A DNA stretch of 64,000 nucleotides from Vandiemenella viatica. Taxonomy: Eukaryota; Arthropoda; Insecta; Orthoptera; Morabidae. The notes below the pieces were generated by a model. It was not told the origin of the DNA and ran no database searches. It worked only from the letters and a program-made list of their open reading frames with translations. Position 1 is the stretch's first letter, and every line of letters begins with the position of its first letter. Below, in pieces: positions 10,994-23,311 of this stretch. The stretch lies in contig JARYHS010008074.1 in NCBI GenBank assembly GCA_031002005.1, positions 347,782,932 through 347,846,931 on the forward strand, in the 5' to 3' direction. The translations under genes were made by a program, and so were the position numbers.

Positions 10994-11870
10994 CTTCTTT
11001 TGTTTTCTGTTTTTAAATATTTTGGAAATTGATTCTCTTCTTGAGACAGGTTCGACGGTTTGAGCATATTGCTTTATCCAGAACAAAGCAATTAACCGGC
11101 AAATATGTAAAGGAACGTTTCACGTTTGGGTTGCCATTCAATAAATACAGGGAAAATCAGCAATATCAATACCAACAATGCCCCACTCTCTGCAAACAAT
11201 TAATTTGCGTCGTTGCCGAACTATGAGCATTACCGCTGGTTTAAATACCACCTGAAATAAATAACAAGTAACTTCCAAACTAATTATAGGAACAAAGTAA
11301 AATTTAAGGCTTTGGTTAAACTTGCTTGCCTCTATATATCGTAGTATAGAAGTATCAGGTTTATAGCTTCATCCGGAGCAAAGTAATTAAGCTGCAAATA
11401 TGTGCCAGAATTTTTCATGTTTGGAATTTTAATTAAATAAAAACTGTGAAAAACTCCAATATCAGATTTTTCTTATGATTTAGGGACGATACCATATATG
11501 TGTACCAAATTACTTATTTCTAGGATTGCTGGAAGTACAGTGGAATTTTGATGTCGGGGTGTTGTGCCGAAATATAATTTTGAATTTCAATAACTTCCAA
11601 AATAAGAAAAAGAAGTAAAATTAAACACGTTAGTTAAACATAGTAAGCTGACTCTACAGTGATAATCTGAAGTTTATAAAGTAATTAGGGTAGAAAGCAA
11701 TTTCACTTTAGGGGTAGGTAAGGGGGTAGGTATATGGAAACTTACGAGTTTCAGAGTTGTCTTATAATATGTGGGTAAAATGTTTTCTGTGTACCAAATT
11801 TCAGCTTTCTACGGCTACGCTAAGTGCTTTAGAATTTTGATGATCATCAGTCAGTCAGTCAGTGAGTGAC

Positions 11871-13984
11871 GAAATCGCTGAAGTTTGCATATTATACGAA
11901 CTAAGAACAGTAACAAAATAAAATTTAATACGTTTGATAAAATTGCTGATATCTATGTAAAACAGAAATTTCAGACATGTAGCATGAATACGACCGAAGA
12001 AATTGAGGTTCAAAAATGGCCCGAATCGCTTCGAGAAAAGGGCAGCCAGTGCCGCCGTTGACTCGACTTGGCGGGTGCATTGTCGTGCACCCAAATTTCA
12101 CCAACGAACAATGCTGGTAAACGAAATTCACTATAGAAAACAAACATTCACCTTCTTAAAATTACTAAGTAAATTAGCTTTATTCAGAGAAATTATTAAA
12201 TATCAGTAAAAAAAATATTTCAATATAACACTAACCAAAGTAATTTTAAAAAATAATTTAATAAATCAACAGCACTTCAAACAATTCTCTCCCAAACATT
12301 ACAGAAAAGTCCGAGTATAATTTCAGATGAAAACAGGATAACAGCGTTTTAAAGAATTCTTAATCTGTAATTTGCATACATGTGAGAAAAAAAAATTTGA
12401 ATGCAACGGCATCTGAAAACACAATAACAGTAAAAGACATTAAATTAAGCAGATAGGGAATTGTATTCCTTAAAAAGAATCTAATTTCTGAATCAGCAAC
12501 TTTGTTCCTTATGTAGGTTTGTATACCAATATTTTGATGAGATATCCGGATATTGAAACAAGTGACATTACTGCTCCTAATAAAGATGTGGTTATTTTTG
12601 ACATCTTTTGACTCGTGTGTTTAGTGGGTACTGTGGCTCAATTTCTTGGCATTGTTAAGTCTGTGTTCTCTGTCACATTTTTATATCGACATATCCACTA
12701 TGAAAATAGATCTGATTTGTGGCGAAGTGGTAACAGAGAATGAATTTAATGGTATTATACACAGTAACTATTTTCAAAATTTTATGATTAAAAAGGTATC
12801 AAATTTTATTTAAAAAATCAATGATTACTTTTCAGAGTAGAGAGTAGGATTTGGTTGATTGTGATTCAGATTCTTTGTGCTAACATATACAGGAATAATT
12901 TCTTATCTGTTGTTCTTCGTTGTTTTTGGAGCACACGTTCTGAAAAACTCCTGATCCTTACTGAGCGTTCTGTGAATTCTTAATCGTAAGCAACATTTTT
13001 GCTTCCGTTTTGTATCTTGGGAATAAAAACACGTAACTTACGTGTTATGATGTGAAGTGTTCTGCTGTTCCCATTTGATATCGGATTTTGTTGGTGCCAG
13101 TGCAGACATTTCAGATGTTTATGGATAATTAAAATAACCTAACGTCACCCTCTCTTTCTTCAGATAGCTCTGTGATCTAATTAAGGGTTTGAAAGCGACT
13201 TTACTTATTCCTAGCTTAATTTTCGTTTAACCAAAATATATCTCCAAGTTGCTGACCGTTTAATTGTGTGTACAGTCACGACAATAGAAAGGATCTAATA
13301 ATAAAATATATAACCTATTACTTAGATTTATAAAAGTATCTAAAGGCGAATATACTGTATTAGGTGCAAATATGTGACTGTTTTCGTATGGTAATCGACC
13401 TAGAATGGTTCTCGTTTTTAAGGTAAAAAGTCATGACAAGTTTATCTTACCTGGATAAAATACAAAAATTTTCACATTAAATTTCGTGTAATGAAGAATT
13501 CACTCACGTTTACTACTTTTAGTAGCCTTAACTTTAAGTCTGATGCCTAATGTAAGTACCTAAAGATAGCCGAGCGGTGTGACAGTAATGACTTACCAAT
13601 GGCAACAACAGGAAACTCTTCATTGAACCGTAAAGCACAATTTTATTCGACACTTTTTCAGTCGTCAAGTTTTACCATATGTTCTAAGTAAATTGACGTA
13701 TTTAATTTAAACTGAAAAACTACGAAAATCAAACTTAATGAAAGTCTTCTGGAAATTTATTTCCTCATATTCTCAATTTTGTTCGCTGCCTGGCGCATGA
13801 CGTCAGCGTGTACAAAAATAAAGATTTGGGAAAGAATCAAGGGTATTCATCTCACTATCAGAAGGACTGATTTACGAACTTGACCTTTATTTCATCCATA
13901 GAATTTGCTATGAAGACTTTTTGTTTGGTTTGAAGCGCGTTATCTTGCTTAAAGACAAGACACCGGTCTTATTATATGGTACAG
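11871..13984. other. No recognisable gene; one more element-D-like module at its left
   Basis: From 11,871 to about 12,000 a further diverged module resembles the internal repeats of element D (AAAATAAAATTTAATACG, then TTGCTGATATCTATGT). The rest is AT-rich with no supported exon, repeat or RNA gene. Confidence 0.4.
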
Positions 13985-14675
13985 TATAAGAAACTAGTTG
14001 CTACCCGCGACTTCGTAGCATTGGACAAAGACTTTTATTCCTAGAATTGAATATAGAAAGATGCAAGGTATCCCAATAAGCACGTAATGGGATAATATGA
14101 CGGTAAAATCATCACCATTGAACCTGATTCATGAAGAGAACAAAGTTGCAACATGTTTAAAGGTAACAACAAACTAAGCATGGGGGAGAGGGATTAACTG
14201 AGGGAGAATACCTTCAACAGTTCCTTCGGCTGGTTTTGCAGTTTAAAATTATTTTAACTTCCTGTGGACATCTTTTGTGTACCACGTTTTTGGTTTTGCT
14301 ATTCTTTGCTAAGATTTATAGCATAATAGTGTGGTGCAACGCAATTCCGTATCTGTATTATGTAATAGTGGTGTCTGTACATGGAATTTATGATCAGATC
14401 ATACACAAGCTGATTACGAGAGAAACAAAGACTGAGCGACAGAAATAACATTACAGATACAAACACTATCCGTCTGTTTGTCACCGTTCTGTTAGTTTTC
14501 TAAATTTCATCATGACCAAATATATTGTTTTGTACCAAAAACTTTTCCTGTGTCCTTCCTAATCATACATAGTATTTCCATGTGGAACTTCATCAATGAC
14601 GGTTTAGCCGTTCAGTCGTGAAAACGTAACAAACAGTTAGAGAGTCAGAGTTAGTTCGGCATTCATAATATTGGA
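13985..14675 (+). repeat. Retroposon 3' region, family E, copy 2 (empty MITE site)
   Basis: It starts near ACTAGTTGCTACCCGCGACT, a motif frequent at the start of insect RTE-like 3' regions, and ends in GTTTAGCCGTTCAGTCGTG, AACAAACAGTTAGAGAGTCA and CATAATATTGG. The segment 14,400-14,660 aligns with both flanks of the MITE at 2,363-2,720 but lacks the insert. The class assignment is from resemblance, not from any coding domain. Confidence 0.55.
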
Positions 14676-16100
14676 GAGATTTCGTGCGTATTTTCTTTAA
14701 TTTTGTAACTCCTGGATGGCGCGCTGCATCTGAGTGCCTGGTTGTCTCAGGCGCACCAGCTACCTCTCCTAACGAGTCCCCGCTGACGCCAAGCTGCTCG
14801 CTCATTTGTTCTGGTTCCAGTCAGCGGCAGACATCATCGATCGAGGGTGTCCCGACCCTTGTGGCTTCAAGCGAACTAACCTCGTGTCTGTGTGCCTGCC
14901 GACACAACTCCACGACCGTTAATCCCTTTTCCTGTCCAGGCGATTAAGTTTACTAAATAACAACAGTAGTCACGAATGCAGGTGTGCTATAAGAAAATCA
15001 TCTGCTTATACACCAACAGATACCTGCCTACTTTCACATTATTTTCCACCTCTAACAAAAAATCAAGGCAATATAACTCTGTTTTACCTAAAACACTAAA
15101 TTAGCATTTCAATGCAAGATGTGACTAATTCTTTCTGTGCTCTCCTTTAAAAACTCTCGAATACCTATTCGTTGTATCTCTTCCATATGCTATCTGCACA
15201 CTATTTTTCATCATAATTGTCTCTCTGAACTTAGACTGAAAACTTGGTGAAGTATTGTTATGCGCTCTGTGCTAACTTGTCGTTCTAAATGTTATGAATA
15301 TGTTAATGATATCTGAGTAGTTTCCTTCTCTTATACACAGATCATTTTTATTTATATTTAGTAGTCAGAGAGTATTTGGTTACCAATCATCTCTAGTTCT
15401 ACCCATGGGCGTGAACGGTACGGACAGAAACTCTAATGTTATTTTTCTTCATACGAATACTAGAACAGTGTAAATCACCTTGGAAAGAAGCTGACAACAT
15501 ATTATGTTACCTAAATAGAACAACCATTGTAACAGAGCATAATAGAATATACATGCAGCATCAGGGATATAGAATAATCGAATCTGCATCTATATTCTGC
15601 ACTGTAGAGGATGTTTTGCATCAGTACTAATTTTTATTCTGTGTATTCTTGTCACTAACAGTACAAGGGCAGAATGAATTCATAGTCATATATACGACAC
15701 TTCATATATATATACTTATATTTCCAGTCATTACGACCAAAGTACGCTGGTGGGGTAAGAATTACGCTGCATTATTAAATGGAAGAAATGAATATATTTA
15801 GGCGAAAACAGTGTCACCTCTCTACCAGAGAATTCCATCCTATCCTCTGTACCAAGTAGGGGAGCTTTCATAAAGGTTTCTAATTTGCATAGTCTCGATA
15901 CTATTAATCTATACCTTCCAAACCTACAGAGAACAACAATTCTCTAAATGAATACTATACGATAATTTATTTATAGGTATTTTGTAATCCTTTAGAATTC
16001 AACCAATAATTAAATTTTCCTATAACCGATGTTATTTATTGACGCAGTTTTATGTTGCTTTGTACCGTTACACCTAAGTACTTACAGAAACCAACCTTTT
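14676..16100. other. No recognisable gene
   Basis: A GC-balanced block at about 14,705-14,945 directly after family E stays open on both strands (plus 14,684-14,947; minus 14,593-14,805) but matches no known domain. It may be the inside of a non-coding transposon. The remainder is AT-rich with no supportable feature. Confidence 0.35.
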
Positions 16101-16111
16101 TAAGAATTGAA

Positions 16112-16339
16112 ACCGAGCGTGGTGGTGTAACGGATAGCGTTCTGGCCTCGCATTCGGGAGGACGGCGGTTCGAATCCCCGTCCGGGCATCCAGATTTGGG
16201 TTTTCCATGGTTTCCCCAAATCACTCCAGGTGAATGCCGGGATGCTTCCTTCAAAACGCCATGGTCGAATTCCTTCCCATTCCTTGCCCCCATCCTTTCC
16301 CGTCTCTGAAGACCACGTTGTTAAAAAGGGACGTTAAAC

Positions 16340-16370
<31 letters not shown>
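16112..16370 (+). mobile_element. SINE family B, full-length copy with target duplication
   Basis: The complete element starts with a tRNA-related head (ACCGAGCGTGGTGGTGTAAC, then box B GGTTCGAATCCCC), continues with the central block (TTCCATGGTTTCCCCAAATC, ACTCCAGGTGAATGCCGGGA), and ends in a run of 27 A's at 16,344-16,370. A 10-bp direct repeat, AAGAATTGAA, flanks it at about 16,102-16,111 and 16,369-16,378, overlapping the element ends by an A or two. Intact promoter boxes, a pure poly-A tail and a perfect duplication point to recent retrotransposition. It encodes nothing; a partner LINE would supply the enzyme. The overlapping frames on both strands are not genes. Confidence 0.9.
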
Positions 16371-16373
<3 letters not shown>

Positions 16374-16547
16374 TTGAAGGGCATATTTTGTACTCATGGG
16401 CAAACATTTCTTTATGTTCGCTATACGAATTACCTTGATCTTATTTCAATTTAATTTAAGCTGACATTTATCTCACTGTGTTTAAATAATGTCAATATAG
16501 TGCTGCATTTCTAAACAATAATTGCAACCTCTTACGTCTCAATAGAT

Positions 16548-16985
16548 AACTGGCCCGTCCCGTTGGCTCAGTCGTTTGCGGCATGGTGATGATATTTTGC
16601 GCTGATACGGGGTGCAGCTGCATGTGGGAGAAATTTTCACCATCAGGACTTGGATGTCATGTAAAGAGATGTGACAGTGCTCATCATTCGTCCGTCCGCG
16701 ATTATCCAGGTTCGGAAAAGAAGGCCTGAATGGACCGTCACCGGGTTTCACCTTCTCACTTCTTCATCTCTCATTTCATACAAAACAAACAGCACTCTAT
16801 ACTGAACACAGGCTCTATCACAGTCATTCACACCCGCAATAACTCATGTGAACACACACTGATAAAGACAACGGGAAACCAACATACTTCATCTTCCCAT
16901 GAAAGTTCCCACGGAGAGTACATCTCCCGTGGTAACCGCCTACGCCCAATGTCAGGAACGGCATCAAAAGAAGGTGGATAAGTGC
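16548..16985 (+). repeat. Possible tRNA-headed retroposon, unassigned
   Basis: The segment CCCGTTGGCTCAGTCGTTTG near 16,558 resembles a tRNA box A, but a clean box B is not seen downstream and the body matches neither SINE A nor B. No second copy is found in the window. It is listed only because it lies between confirmed SINEs and has unusual base composition. Confidence 0.25.
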
Positions 16986-17639
16986 ATCATCAGCAAAGGG
17001 TATGAAACGGCAGTTAACTTTATTTGGGGAGTAGAAGTGGTCCTATGACACTTCCCCAAGGGAGGCGCTGTTTAGAGTCTACAATAACTGACGACAGATT
17101 CCAGCTGTGCGACATTGGTTAACAAAGGTGTAAGCTGAGTCTGACTGCCGGGCGCCTAAACCAGAATCTGCACAAAGCAGCCACGATGCCCAGACGTATC
17201 TAGAACTCTTACTTAAAGGAAAGTAGACAAAGAAGCTCTACGGAATCAGAAAATTTATGATGAGTACTGTACCACACTAGACACAAGCGCTCTGTTCAAA
17301 AGCTACACGCAGCTGAAAACTAAGAAAAAGTGTTACCACAAAGAAACGTAGGTAGTCTTGTAAGAGTAGAGAAGAATCAGAAATTCTGCAGTGTAGATAT
17401 CTACACTGTTGACAGAAACTTAGACACCTGTCTACTGATGAATATATGACGTTGCTACTCGACTGTCCCGTGCTCGTTACTATACGAAAAATAATAAATA
17501 AAGTTTAACTTTACCCTTACAGACAGACAGTATACGACAACCATCTACTGTTTCTAGCGGTTATTAGAATTAATCTTACACGTTTATCAGCTGTATACAA
17601 ATAAATAAGTAAAAAGAAACTGAAAACTAACTTGGTCCA

Positions 17640-17890
17640 TAATCTGATGACTGGTTGTAGCCTTCCGAAGGAGTCATACCAAACCCTTGTGTCACAGGTA
17701 GGACGCCGACTCCTTTCCGCTGTGACCTACAGGTTAACGTGGAGTCCGAACCACGGAACGTCCTGACGTTCAAAAACAACTCTTTAATAGTTCGTGCCCT
17801 CGCCGTGTTTTAAACCCTCAACTGGACCTCAAACTTTCGAAAGCACGTGCCTTAACCTCTGCGCTACCAAAGTGCTCTGTTCAACTACAC
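17640..17890 (-). repeat. SINE family A copy
   Basis: The complement begins with a box-A-like head, TTTGGTAGCGCAGAGGTTAA, and GGTCCAGTTGAGGG at the box B position. It continues with the family body (GTGGTTCGGACTCCACGTTA, ACCTGTAGGTCACAGCGGAA) and the 3' end ACTCCTTCGGAAGGCTACAA. Its body aligns with the copies at 8,640 and 19,580. Box B is degenerate, so transcription from it is doubtful. Confidence 0.7.
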
Positions 17891-17894
17891 ACAG

Positions 17895-18665
17895 AGTATA
17901 GCACCATGGTAAATAAGAAATAATTCTGCACTACAGATAAAAACAATACGGATAGTGCTCTCAGCGACTACCCAAAAGTGTTTTTGTTTTAATATTACAA
18001 TAGAGAATACACAAACTATCGCAACAATGCATATGTACAGTACATAAAATGTTGTAAAGGGATTTTCGCAGAATCTCAGGTGCTTTACTTATTAAACTCA
18101 TATTATTGAAACCAGGTTTCTTTGACAATAATAACATCTGTCATTGTGAAGGATTTTTCCGAGCAAAAATTGCATTACAGAGTGCAGAACCAAACTACAA
18201 TAAATACTCTTAAATTGTTATATTGCGTGTGTGAGGTACTTACGAATGTTACATCATTCAGGTTGAAATTTAAGGTCAATTCATGACAACTTGAAACGCT
18301 TTGACAAGTCGATAAAAAAATGAGAGTTTACAATTCTTAGAATCGGTTATCATACGATACGAATCTTCAAGTGAATAAATATTTTTGTTTTTTTGAAATA
18401 AAATAGTTATTTTGGGAGTTGAAAGTTGTTTATTTTACAGTTCTTAATATGCTCTCTCGGTGTGCTGCTATTACAAGACTTTCACAAAGTGCTGCCGTTA
18501 CTTGACTGTTACGACACAATCCCTTTGAAACTGAGAGATAACGATCCATACAGAACCCCCTTTTTACAACGGTGGAGAAGCTTTGGATAATTTCTAGTTG
18601 CAAACGGCATCTTTAAACGACTGGAAATTAATATCAAAATCAAACAGTTTTACTGAGATGCAACA
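17895..18665. other. No recognisable gene
   Basis: AT-rich, no shared repeats or exon-like signals seen. Confidence 0.35.
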
Positions 18666-18669
18666 GTAC

Positions 18670-18692
18670 TTTTTTTTTTTTTTTTTTTTTTT
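18670..18692 (+). repeat. Poly-T run (possible retroposon tail)
   Basis: A run of 23 T's. The sequence to its right, which would be the body of a minus-strand retroposon, matches no family in this window. Confidence 0.6.
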
Positions 18693-18818
18693 GTACACTT
18701 TTAAGCATACATTCCCTTCAAAAAGAAGCAACGGAAATTTAATGTCAGAGCTTCATATACATAAGGTTATGAATGCAGTTGAAATTTAAAACTTTATACT
18801 GTATTTGATATTGGAAGA

Positions 18819-19005
18819 TTTTTTTTTTTTTTTTTTTTTTTGCAAGCAAGAGATGACTGGGGGCAAGGGTAGGAAGCAACTAAGCCACGTTCTTTTGAAG
18901 GAACCATCCAGACATTTGCCGGAAGTGATTCCGGAAATCATGGATACCTGGATAGCCGGACTCGTACTTGGAATTCCTTGTTTTATGTTACTTATTTTTT
19001 GCAGT
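18819..19005 (-). repeat. SINE family B, 5'-truncated copy with poly-A tail
   Basis: It is read on the minus strand. The complement has the central block in diverged form (CATGATTTCCGGAATCACTT, then TCTGGATGGTTCCTTCAAAA) and ends in 23 A's (T's at 18,819-18,841). The tRNA head is missing. The tail is still pure, although the body is diverged. Confidence 0.7.
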
Positions 19006-19580
19006 CTGTAAGAGGTTGACACATACACCGCGTACTAGAACTTCCTGTCGCTGATTACGTATATAATTTGGAAAGTCAGTTGCTTTAGAATGTTGGCTCC
19101 AGCGATGGTTAACCGTACTTCCATACATTTATAACCCAACGTGCTAATTTTCTTCATTGCTGGACGATTCATTTCATCTTCAGTATTTTTACACCAAATA
19201 TTAACTATCGGTGGTAAGGAATGATTCAAAGAATACGTAAGTTTGAATTTAATTTTGTGGTTATGCAACAAAAATCACTTGTTTGTAATTTATAAATAAA
19301 TAAAAAAAGGGTACTTGGTTGATATTTTAATTGCCATTAGAATATTTTTCTAAAAGGAAAACATTGTCTATGGTCAGCGAGAAGAGTTCAAAGTGTTACT
19401 GTTCTGTTTTAGAAGAAATAATATTAAGAAATGATGTATCATCTTGGCGAAAGGAAGCGAATGTGGAAATCTATTCATATCGGTTTTATAAGATCTGTTT
19501 CAATAGTCGAGCCACAAACATAATCTGAGACTGAAACATTAAATGAATATGAAATAGAATGATGGACATAAATGAAGTAG

Positions 19581-19870
19581 CGGTCTGGTGGCTCAATGAT
19601 TAAGGTTCCCGGTTCGAATCCCTGCTTCGGTGGGGATTTTCATAGGCGTTTAATCTCACACAGCATGCTGTGTAATGTTAAGTACGCCAGAAAGCTTCCT
19701 AGGTTCGGATTGTACATTAATCTGTAGGTTCCCTCGTTGCCAGGTAAGATTAACGGATTAGGTAAGGAAGAAAGGAACTGGCCACCATACCTGCAATACC
19801 ATGCTCAGTATATATCCTTCTGTCTAGAGGGTCCAACCAACCTTCTGATCCTGTACCAAGCTTAAGTGAA
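19581..19870 (+). repeat. SINE family A copy with box A and box B fused close together
   Basis: Box A (TGGTGGCTCAATGATTAAGG, 19,586-19,605) is followed after only five bases by box B (GGTTCGAATCCC, 19,611-19,622). The copies at 33,103 and 52,471 have roughly 30 bases between the boxes, so about 25 bp are missing here. The body (CTTCGGTGGGGATTTTCATA, GGTTCGGATTGTACATTAAT, GAAAGGAACTGGCCACC) and the 3' end CCAACCAACCTTCTGATCC are those of family A. Such close spacing should impair RNA polymerase III transcription. Confidence 0.8.
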
Positions 19871-20299
19871 TAACACGAATTACAGAGAGAAAAGAAGAGT
19901 TTTATGTTCATGTAGCAAAATATATTAATCCGCATACTTCCAGCGATTTAATGTATTGTTATTGAATGAGATATAATTGAGTTAAGAAGAAGTGAGTCTT
20001 TTCATAAGTGACGTAATGAAATAAAGCTTTATTTCATTTGTGTGTAACTGTGGGTAAGTTTTTCTCTTTCTAGTTTGAATAAAGAAAAGATAAATCACCA
20101 CACAATTTCAGAGTTGACACAAAACGGCCGATCTATGGATGAAATGATCCCCATTAAATTAACAGCGACTGATTTCCGCATTAAATAAGGGTAACAACAA
20201 ATATCAAACATATTCTTTTTCCTAACGCAGTGCAATACCTTTTACTGGAGCAACGTGTCTGCAAAACTCTATAGAGACCCAGAGACGCTGCATATCAGT

Positions 20300-21010
20300 G
20301 ACTACAAAATGCCGTCAGGTACTGTTTATGCCGATATTTCTCTCAGATGCGACAAATCCGCATTGCATTATTTCGCAATATATAAACATTCATAAACGTA
20401 TTGATCTGATGTGGAGTACCTCAGGGTTCTACATTAGGAGCGCTATTGTTTTAAATATAACTAATATTACTGATATAACCTGTGTTATATCTGAAAAATC
20501 GAAACTTGTCCTATCTGCATATGACACAAGCATAGGAATCAAAAAAACTCAAGATTTCTCTACCGAATATATTTCCAATTATATCTTTCATCGCATTAAT
20601 AATAATTGGTCCATAGCTAATAGCTTGTGTTTAAACTTTGATAAAACTTGGTGTATGCAATTCAGTATATCACTCAAATTAACACCAGATGTAGACATAA
20701 AATTTCAGTCCAATTCAAATTTCTTATTTGTGTATTGGTGATAGTTTAAATTGGACGATGCATGTCTCTGACTAACTAAAACGATCGGGTGTACCCACAT
20801 TTGTGAAATAGGTCATCTACGTATGAATAAACTAGTTTATTTTACTTATTTTCAATCCTTAATGTCGTATGCAATAGTATTCTTGGGAAACTAAACTTGT
20901 AGGGAAATAGTATTTACAGCCCAAAATCGAGTAATAAGAATTACTAGTGATCGCCCAGCGATCGAAATTCGACCGTAATTCATTAAGTTGTTTAGTTTCT
21001 TTCATGAAAG
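20300..21010 (+). pseudogene. LINE reverse transcriptase fragment, copy C
   Basis: Non-LTR polymerase remnant of a different type from copies A and B. The RT motif GVPQGSTLGALLF is readable at 20,413-20,451. A frameshift leads into the open frame 20,298-20,741, whose later part reads SEKSKLVLSAYDTSIGI (the FADD active site has become AYD), SNYIFHRINNNWSIANSLCL and NFDKTWCMQF. Further frames give SYAIVFLGN and NRVIRITSD near 20,870-20,950, the usual thumb-side sequence of this LINE group. Frameshifts, stops and loss of catalytic Asp residues show that it is dead. Confidence 0.75.
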
Positions 21011-21014
21011 AGTA

Positions 21015-22435
21015 ATAATCTAGTAATTCTCTGCATTACCTATAAAATTAAAACGATACATTCCACGCGTGACTGTATGCTAAATTTTAGCTTCTAATCT
21101 AACCATAGCAAATGATGAAATGTATTTATCGATGGTTCATTTGAATTCTAAATATTCATTTTGACTTTAGGCCGGAAAACTGCTTTAGCTTTATGAAACA
21201 TGCGCATTTAAATGTATCTATCAAAATAATTTCGTCATTTTGTGTGTTCGCTATTTAAATTTGGTCTATTATCATTTTGAATTTCACGTAAATAAGTATT
21301 CCTTATTTCTTGTATCTCTCTCTAGTGAAATTACTGAAATTAAAAAATCAAAAGACACTTAACCAAAGTTTAACATTTTAACTAATCAAATGACCATATA
21401 GTATCTGGCAGAATCGCTACATTCCTTTTCGAAGTATTCCTTTCATAACTTCAAACATTAATCTCTACTTTATCCGAGTATTTCGTTTTACCAAACACCA
21501 CAGAGTGTCTCAATGCGGGGAATTCACGTAAGAACGTTGGCTCCGATCCTATTTCACGCGCACACGTTCGCAAATTAATTTATTATTTTAATAATCTATT
21601 TGTAACATGTATTAACTATGCTTATTATATTTTTGGGTGGGGTGGGACATTCTCCACTAGTGAAAAACTGTTATTGACCTGTTGAAATTTGGATTAACTG
21701 TTTACTTATAATGTCCTCTTTACGTTTAGCACTCTCCTTTTCAGGAAAAGTCGCCACGAATTAAATTAAAAATGCCGAAATATGGGATGCTCCGCAACCG
21801 CGAAATGTTAGCAGCACTGTAAAAATGACACAAAAATTATCGGTACAGGGATTATATCTACCTAAATAGGTTCGTTTTGTCATAGTGATCATAGTTAGGT
21901 TGAAATTCGGTCTGGACCAAGAGTAAAAAGTTTACGGGAAACTCGTTCTACCCAGCCCATGTCGCAAACCAGAGACAAACTGCACATTTGTTTACAACTG
22001 AAGCAATCGATTATCTCTGACTGCTTATATCGATTCCAAGGTTTGTACAATATATTATATATAATTTTAGCTTTCTGTATTTCTTTAAGTTCCTCCGTTT
22101 CGCCCAATATTCGCCCAATATTCTATCTACCATCCCTCGAAATGTTGCTTCTTGCTTCTATATAAGTTCAGAGACTAATTTAGACTGTTTTGTTTCACCA
22201 AAGAAGACAAAGTAAGGCCGCTAGCTGCGCCATCTAGCAGCCATCTCAGTGAACTACGTAGGCGAGCGAGCGTTTTATTTTACTTAATTTAATGTATTTG
22301 TAACGCATATTATATATAGATTTTAGCTTCTTTCACTTCTTCTCCATAGAATCTTTAACTATGCCAAATCTCACACTTATCCGTGCGCGCAATATTCTTA
22401 AAAATGTAACATAAGTTTTTCGCTTAGCGTATTAA
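21015..22435. other. No recognisable gene between two LINE fragments
   Basis: AT-rich sequence. A motif with TATATA..ATTTTAGCTT recurs near 22,050 and 22,305, hinting at a small local duplication. Frames here (for example minus 21,895-22,107) match nothing known to me. Copies C and D overlap in the domain they cover, so this is not a single LINE split by an insert. Confidence 0.35.
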
Positions 22436-22439
22436 TATA

Positions 22440-22995
22440 TAGATGTGTGGGGTTAGCAGTAGAACTTCATGCAGGGAGCTGTTGAAGAAGTTCATAATTT
22501 TAATATTGATGACTGAATGTTTGAATACTTTAATGTCCTTCTTAGTCTTTTTGAATGAAATAACAGTAAAACACACAATTATGGCAATTATAGAAGTAAA
22601 AATAATCTTCACAAATCTTACAAGTCGTTGGTATTAGTTCGAAAAGGGGTCCGATATTCAGAGATACATATCGTCAATAATCTTCCAACACCTCTTAAAC
22701 ATCTGGCATGGGATAAAATTAAATTCAGAAAAAGATTTAAAAAATTAATTGACAACGCCTATTCTGTCGAAGAATTTATTTTTAAAATGTATATAGAATA
22801 ATTGCCAGCGGTTTTTGCAAATGTAGTTGATATAATTAATGTAGCATGTATGTTGTGACTGTACATCTGGTGTTTAAATCTATTTTGTTATGCAATTGTT
22901 TACCTGTAAATTGACAACTTTCTTCGTCCCACACAATCAATCTTCTATACTTCGATCTATGAAAAATGAACGTATTGTAATATTTTGTATTAATA
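22440..22995 (+). pseudogene. LINE C-terminal fragment with 3' untranslated region, copy D
   Basis: It reads SRTSCRELLKKFIIL (22,455-22,499), MSFLVFLNEITVKH, and after a frameshift KGVRYSEIHIVNNLPTPLKH and FRKRFKKLIDNAYSVEEF, ending at a stop at 22,799-22,801. This order (CRELFKKL, NLP, SxEEF) is the end of ORF2 in the same LINE type as copy C. About 200 bp of AT-rich 3' untranslated sequence follows. It overlaps copy C in domain content, so it is an independent 5'-truncated insertion. Confidence 0.7.
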
Positions 22996-23311
22996 TTTAT
23001 AGATTTGACGTCGCTAGGGATAATTGAGTAACATTCTGACTGTATTCAGTTTTTTTAATAGTAAGTTCCGTGTATTACTTCCGTGGCGCAACTACGGTAA
23101 ATTGTTGTGGCACAGATCCTCCGTGGAAGAACTACAACTCGAAAACGCGTCAAGGTATTGCACCAGAGTGAGACATTCCGGCAAAAGCTATACATATGGG
23201 CGCTGAGCTAGTTCCAGGACTTTTTCCTCAATTTTAGTCGTGTGGGTGTTCTCACTTGGCAGAGCAAGTTTGTGTTTTTATTTATGGTTTTGCGCCTTAT
23301 CAGACTAACAG

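Larger units (their letters stand above)
9860..11870 (+). mobile_element. Element D, copy 1: unclassified repeat with a foldback end
   Basis: About 2 kb whose parts all recur, in the same order but opposite orientation, at 28,370-29,731. The left end (9,860-10,331) is a near-palindrome: TCCCACAAAAATAATTCTTG reads inward from the left and TCCCACAAAAACAATTCTTG on the complement from the right, with similarity continuing for about 200 bp on each arm. The body (10,332-11,820) holds degenerate internal repeats: a module with ACCAACAAT..CCCC.CTCTCTG occurs near 10,436 and 11,170, and another with GTAAAATTTAAG and GTTAAACTTGCT near 10,555, 11,295 and 11,610. The right end is GATGATCATCAGTCAGTCAG followed by TCAGTGAGTGAC. 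No intact gene. It may be non-autonomous; superfamily unknown. Confidence 0.65.

Noticed and set aside
16158..16170. Box A and box B motifs suggesting true tRNA genes at 16,112, 19,586, 26,044, 33,109 and 52,481
   Set aside because: None can fold into a full cloverleaf with a paired acceptor stem, and all continue into shared non-tRNA bodies. They are SINE heads.
20298..20741. 147-residue frame taken as a host gene
   Set aside because: Its content is a frameshifted LINE reverse transcriptase with degraded active site.
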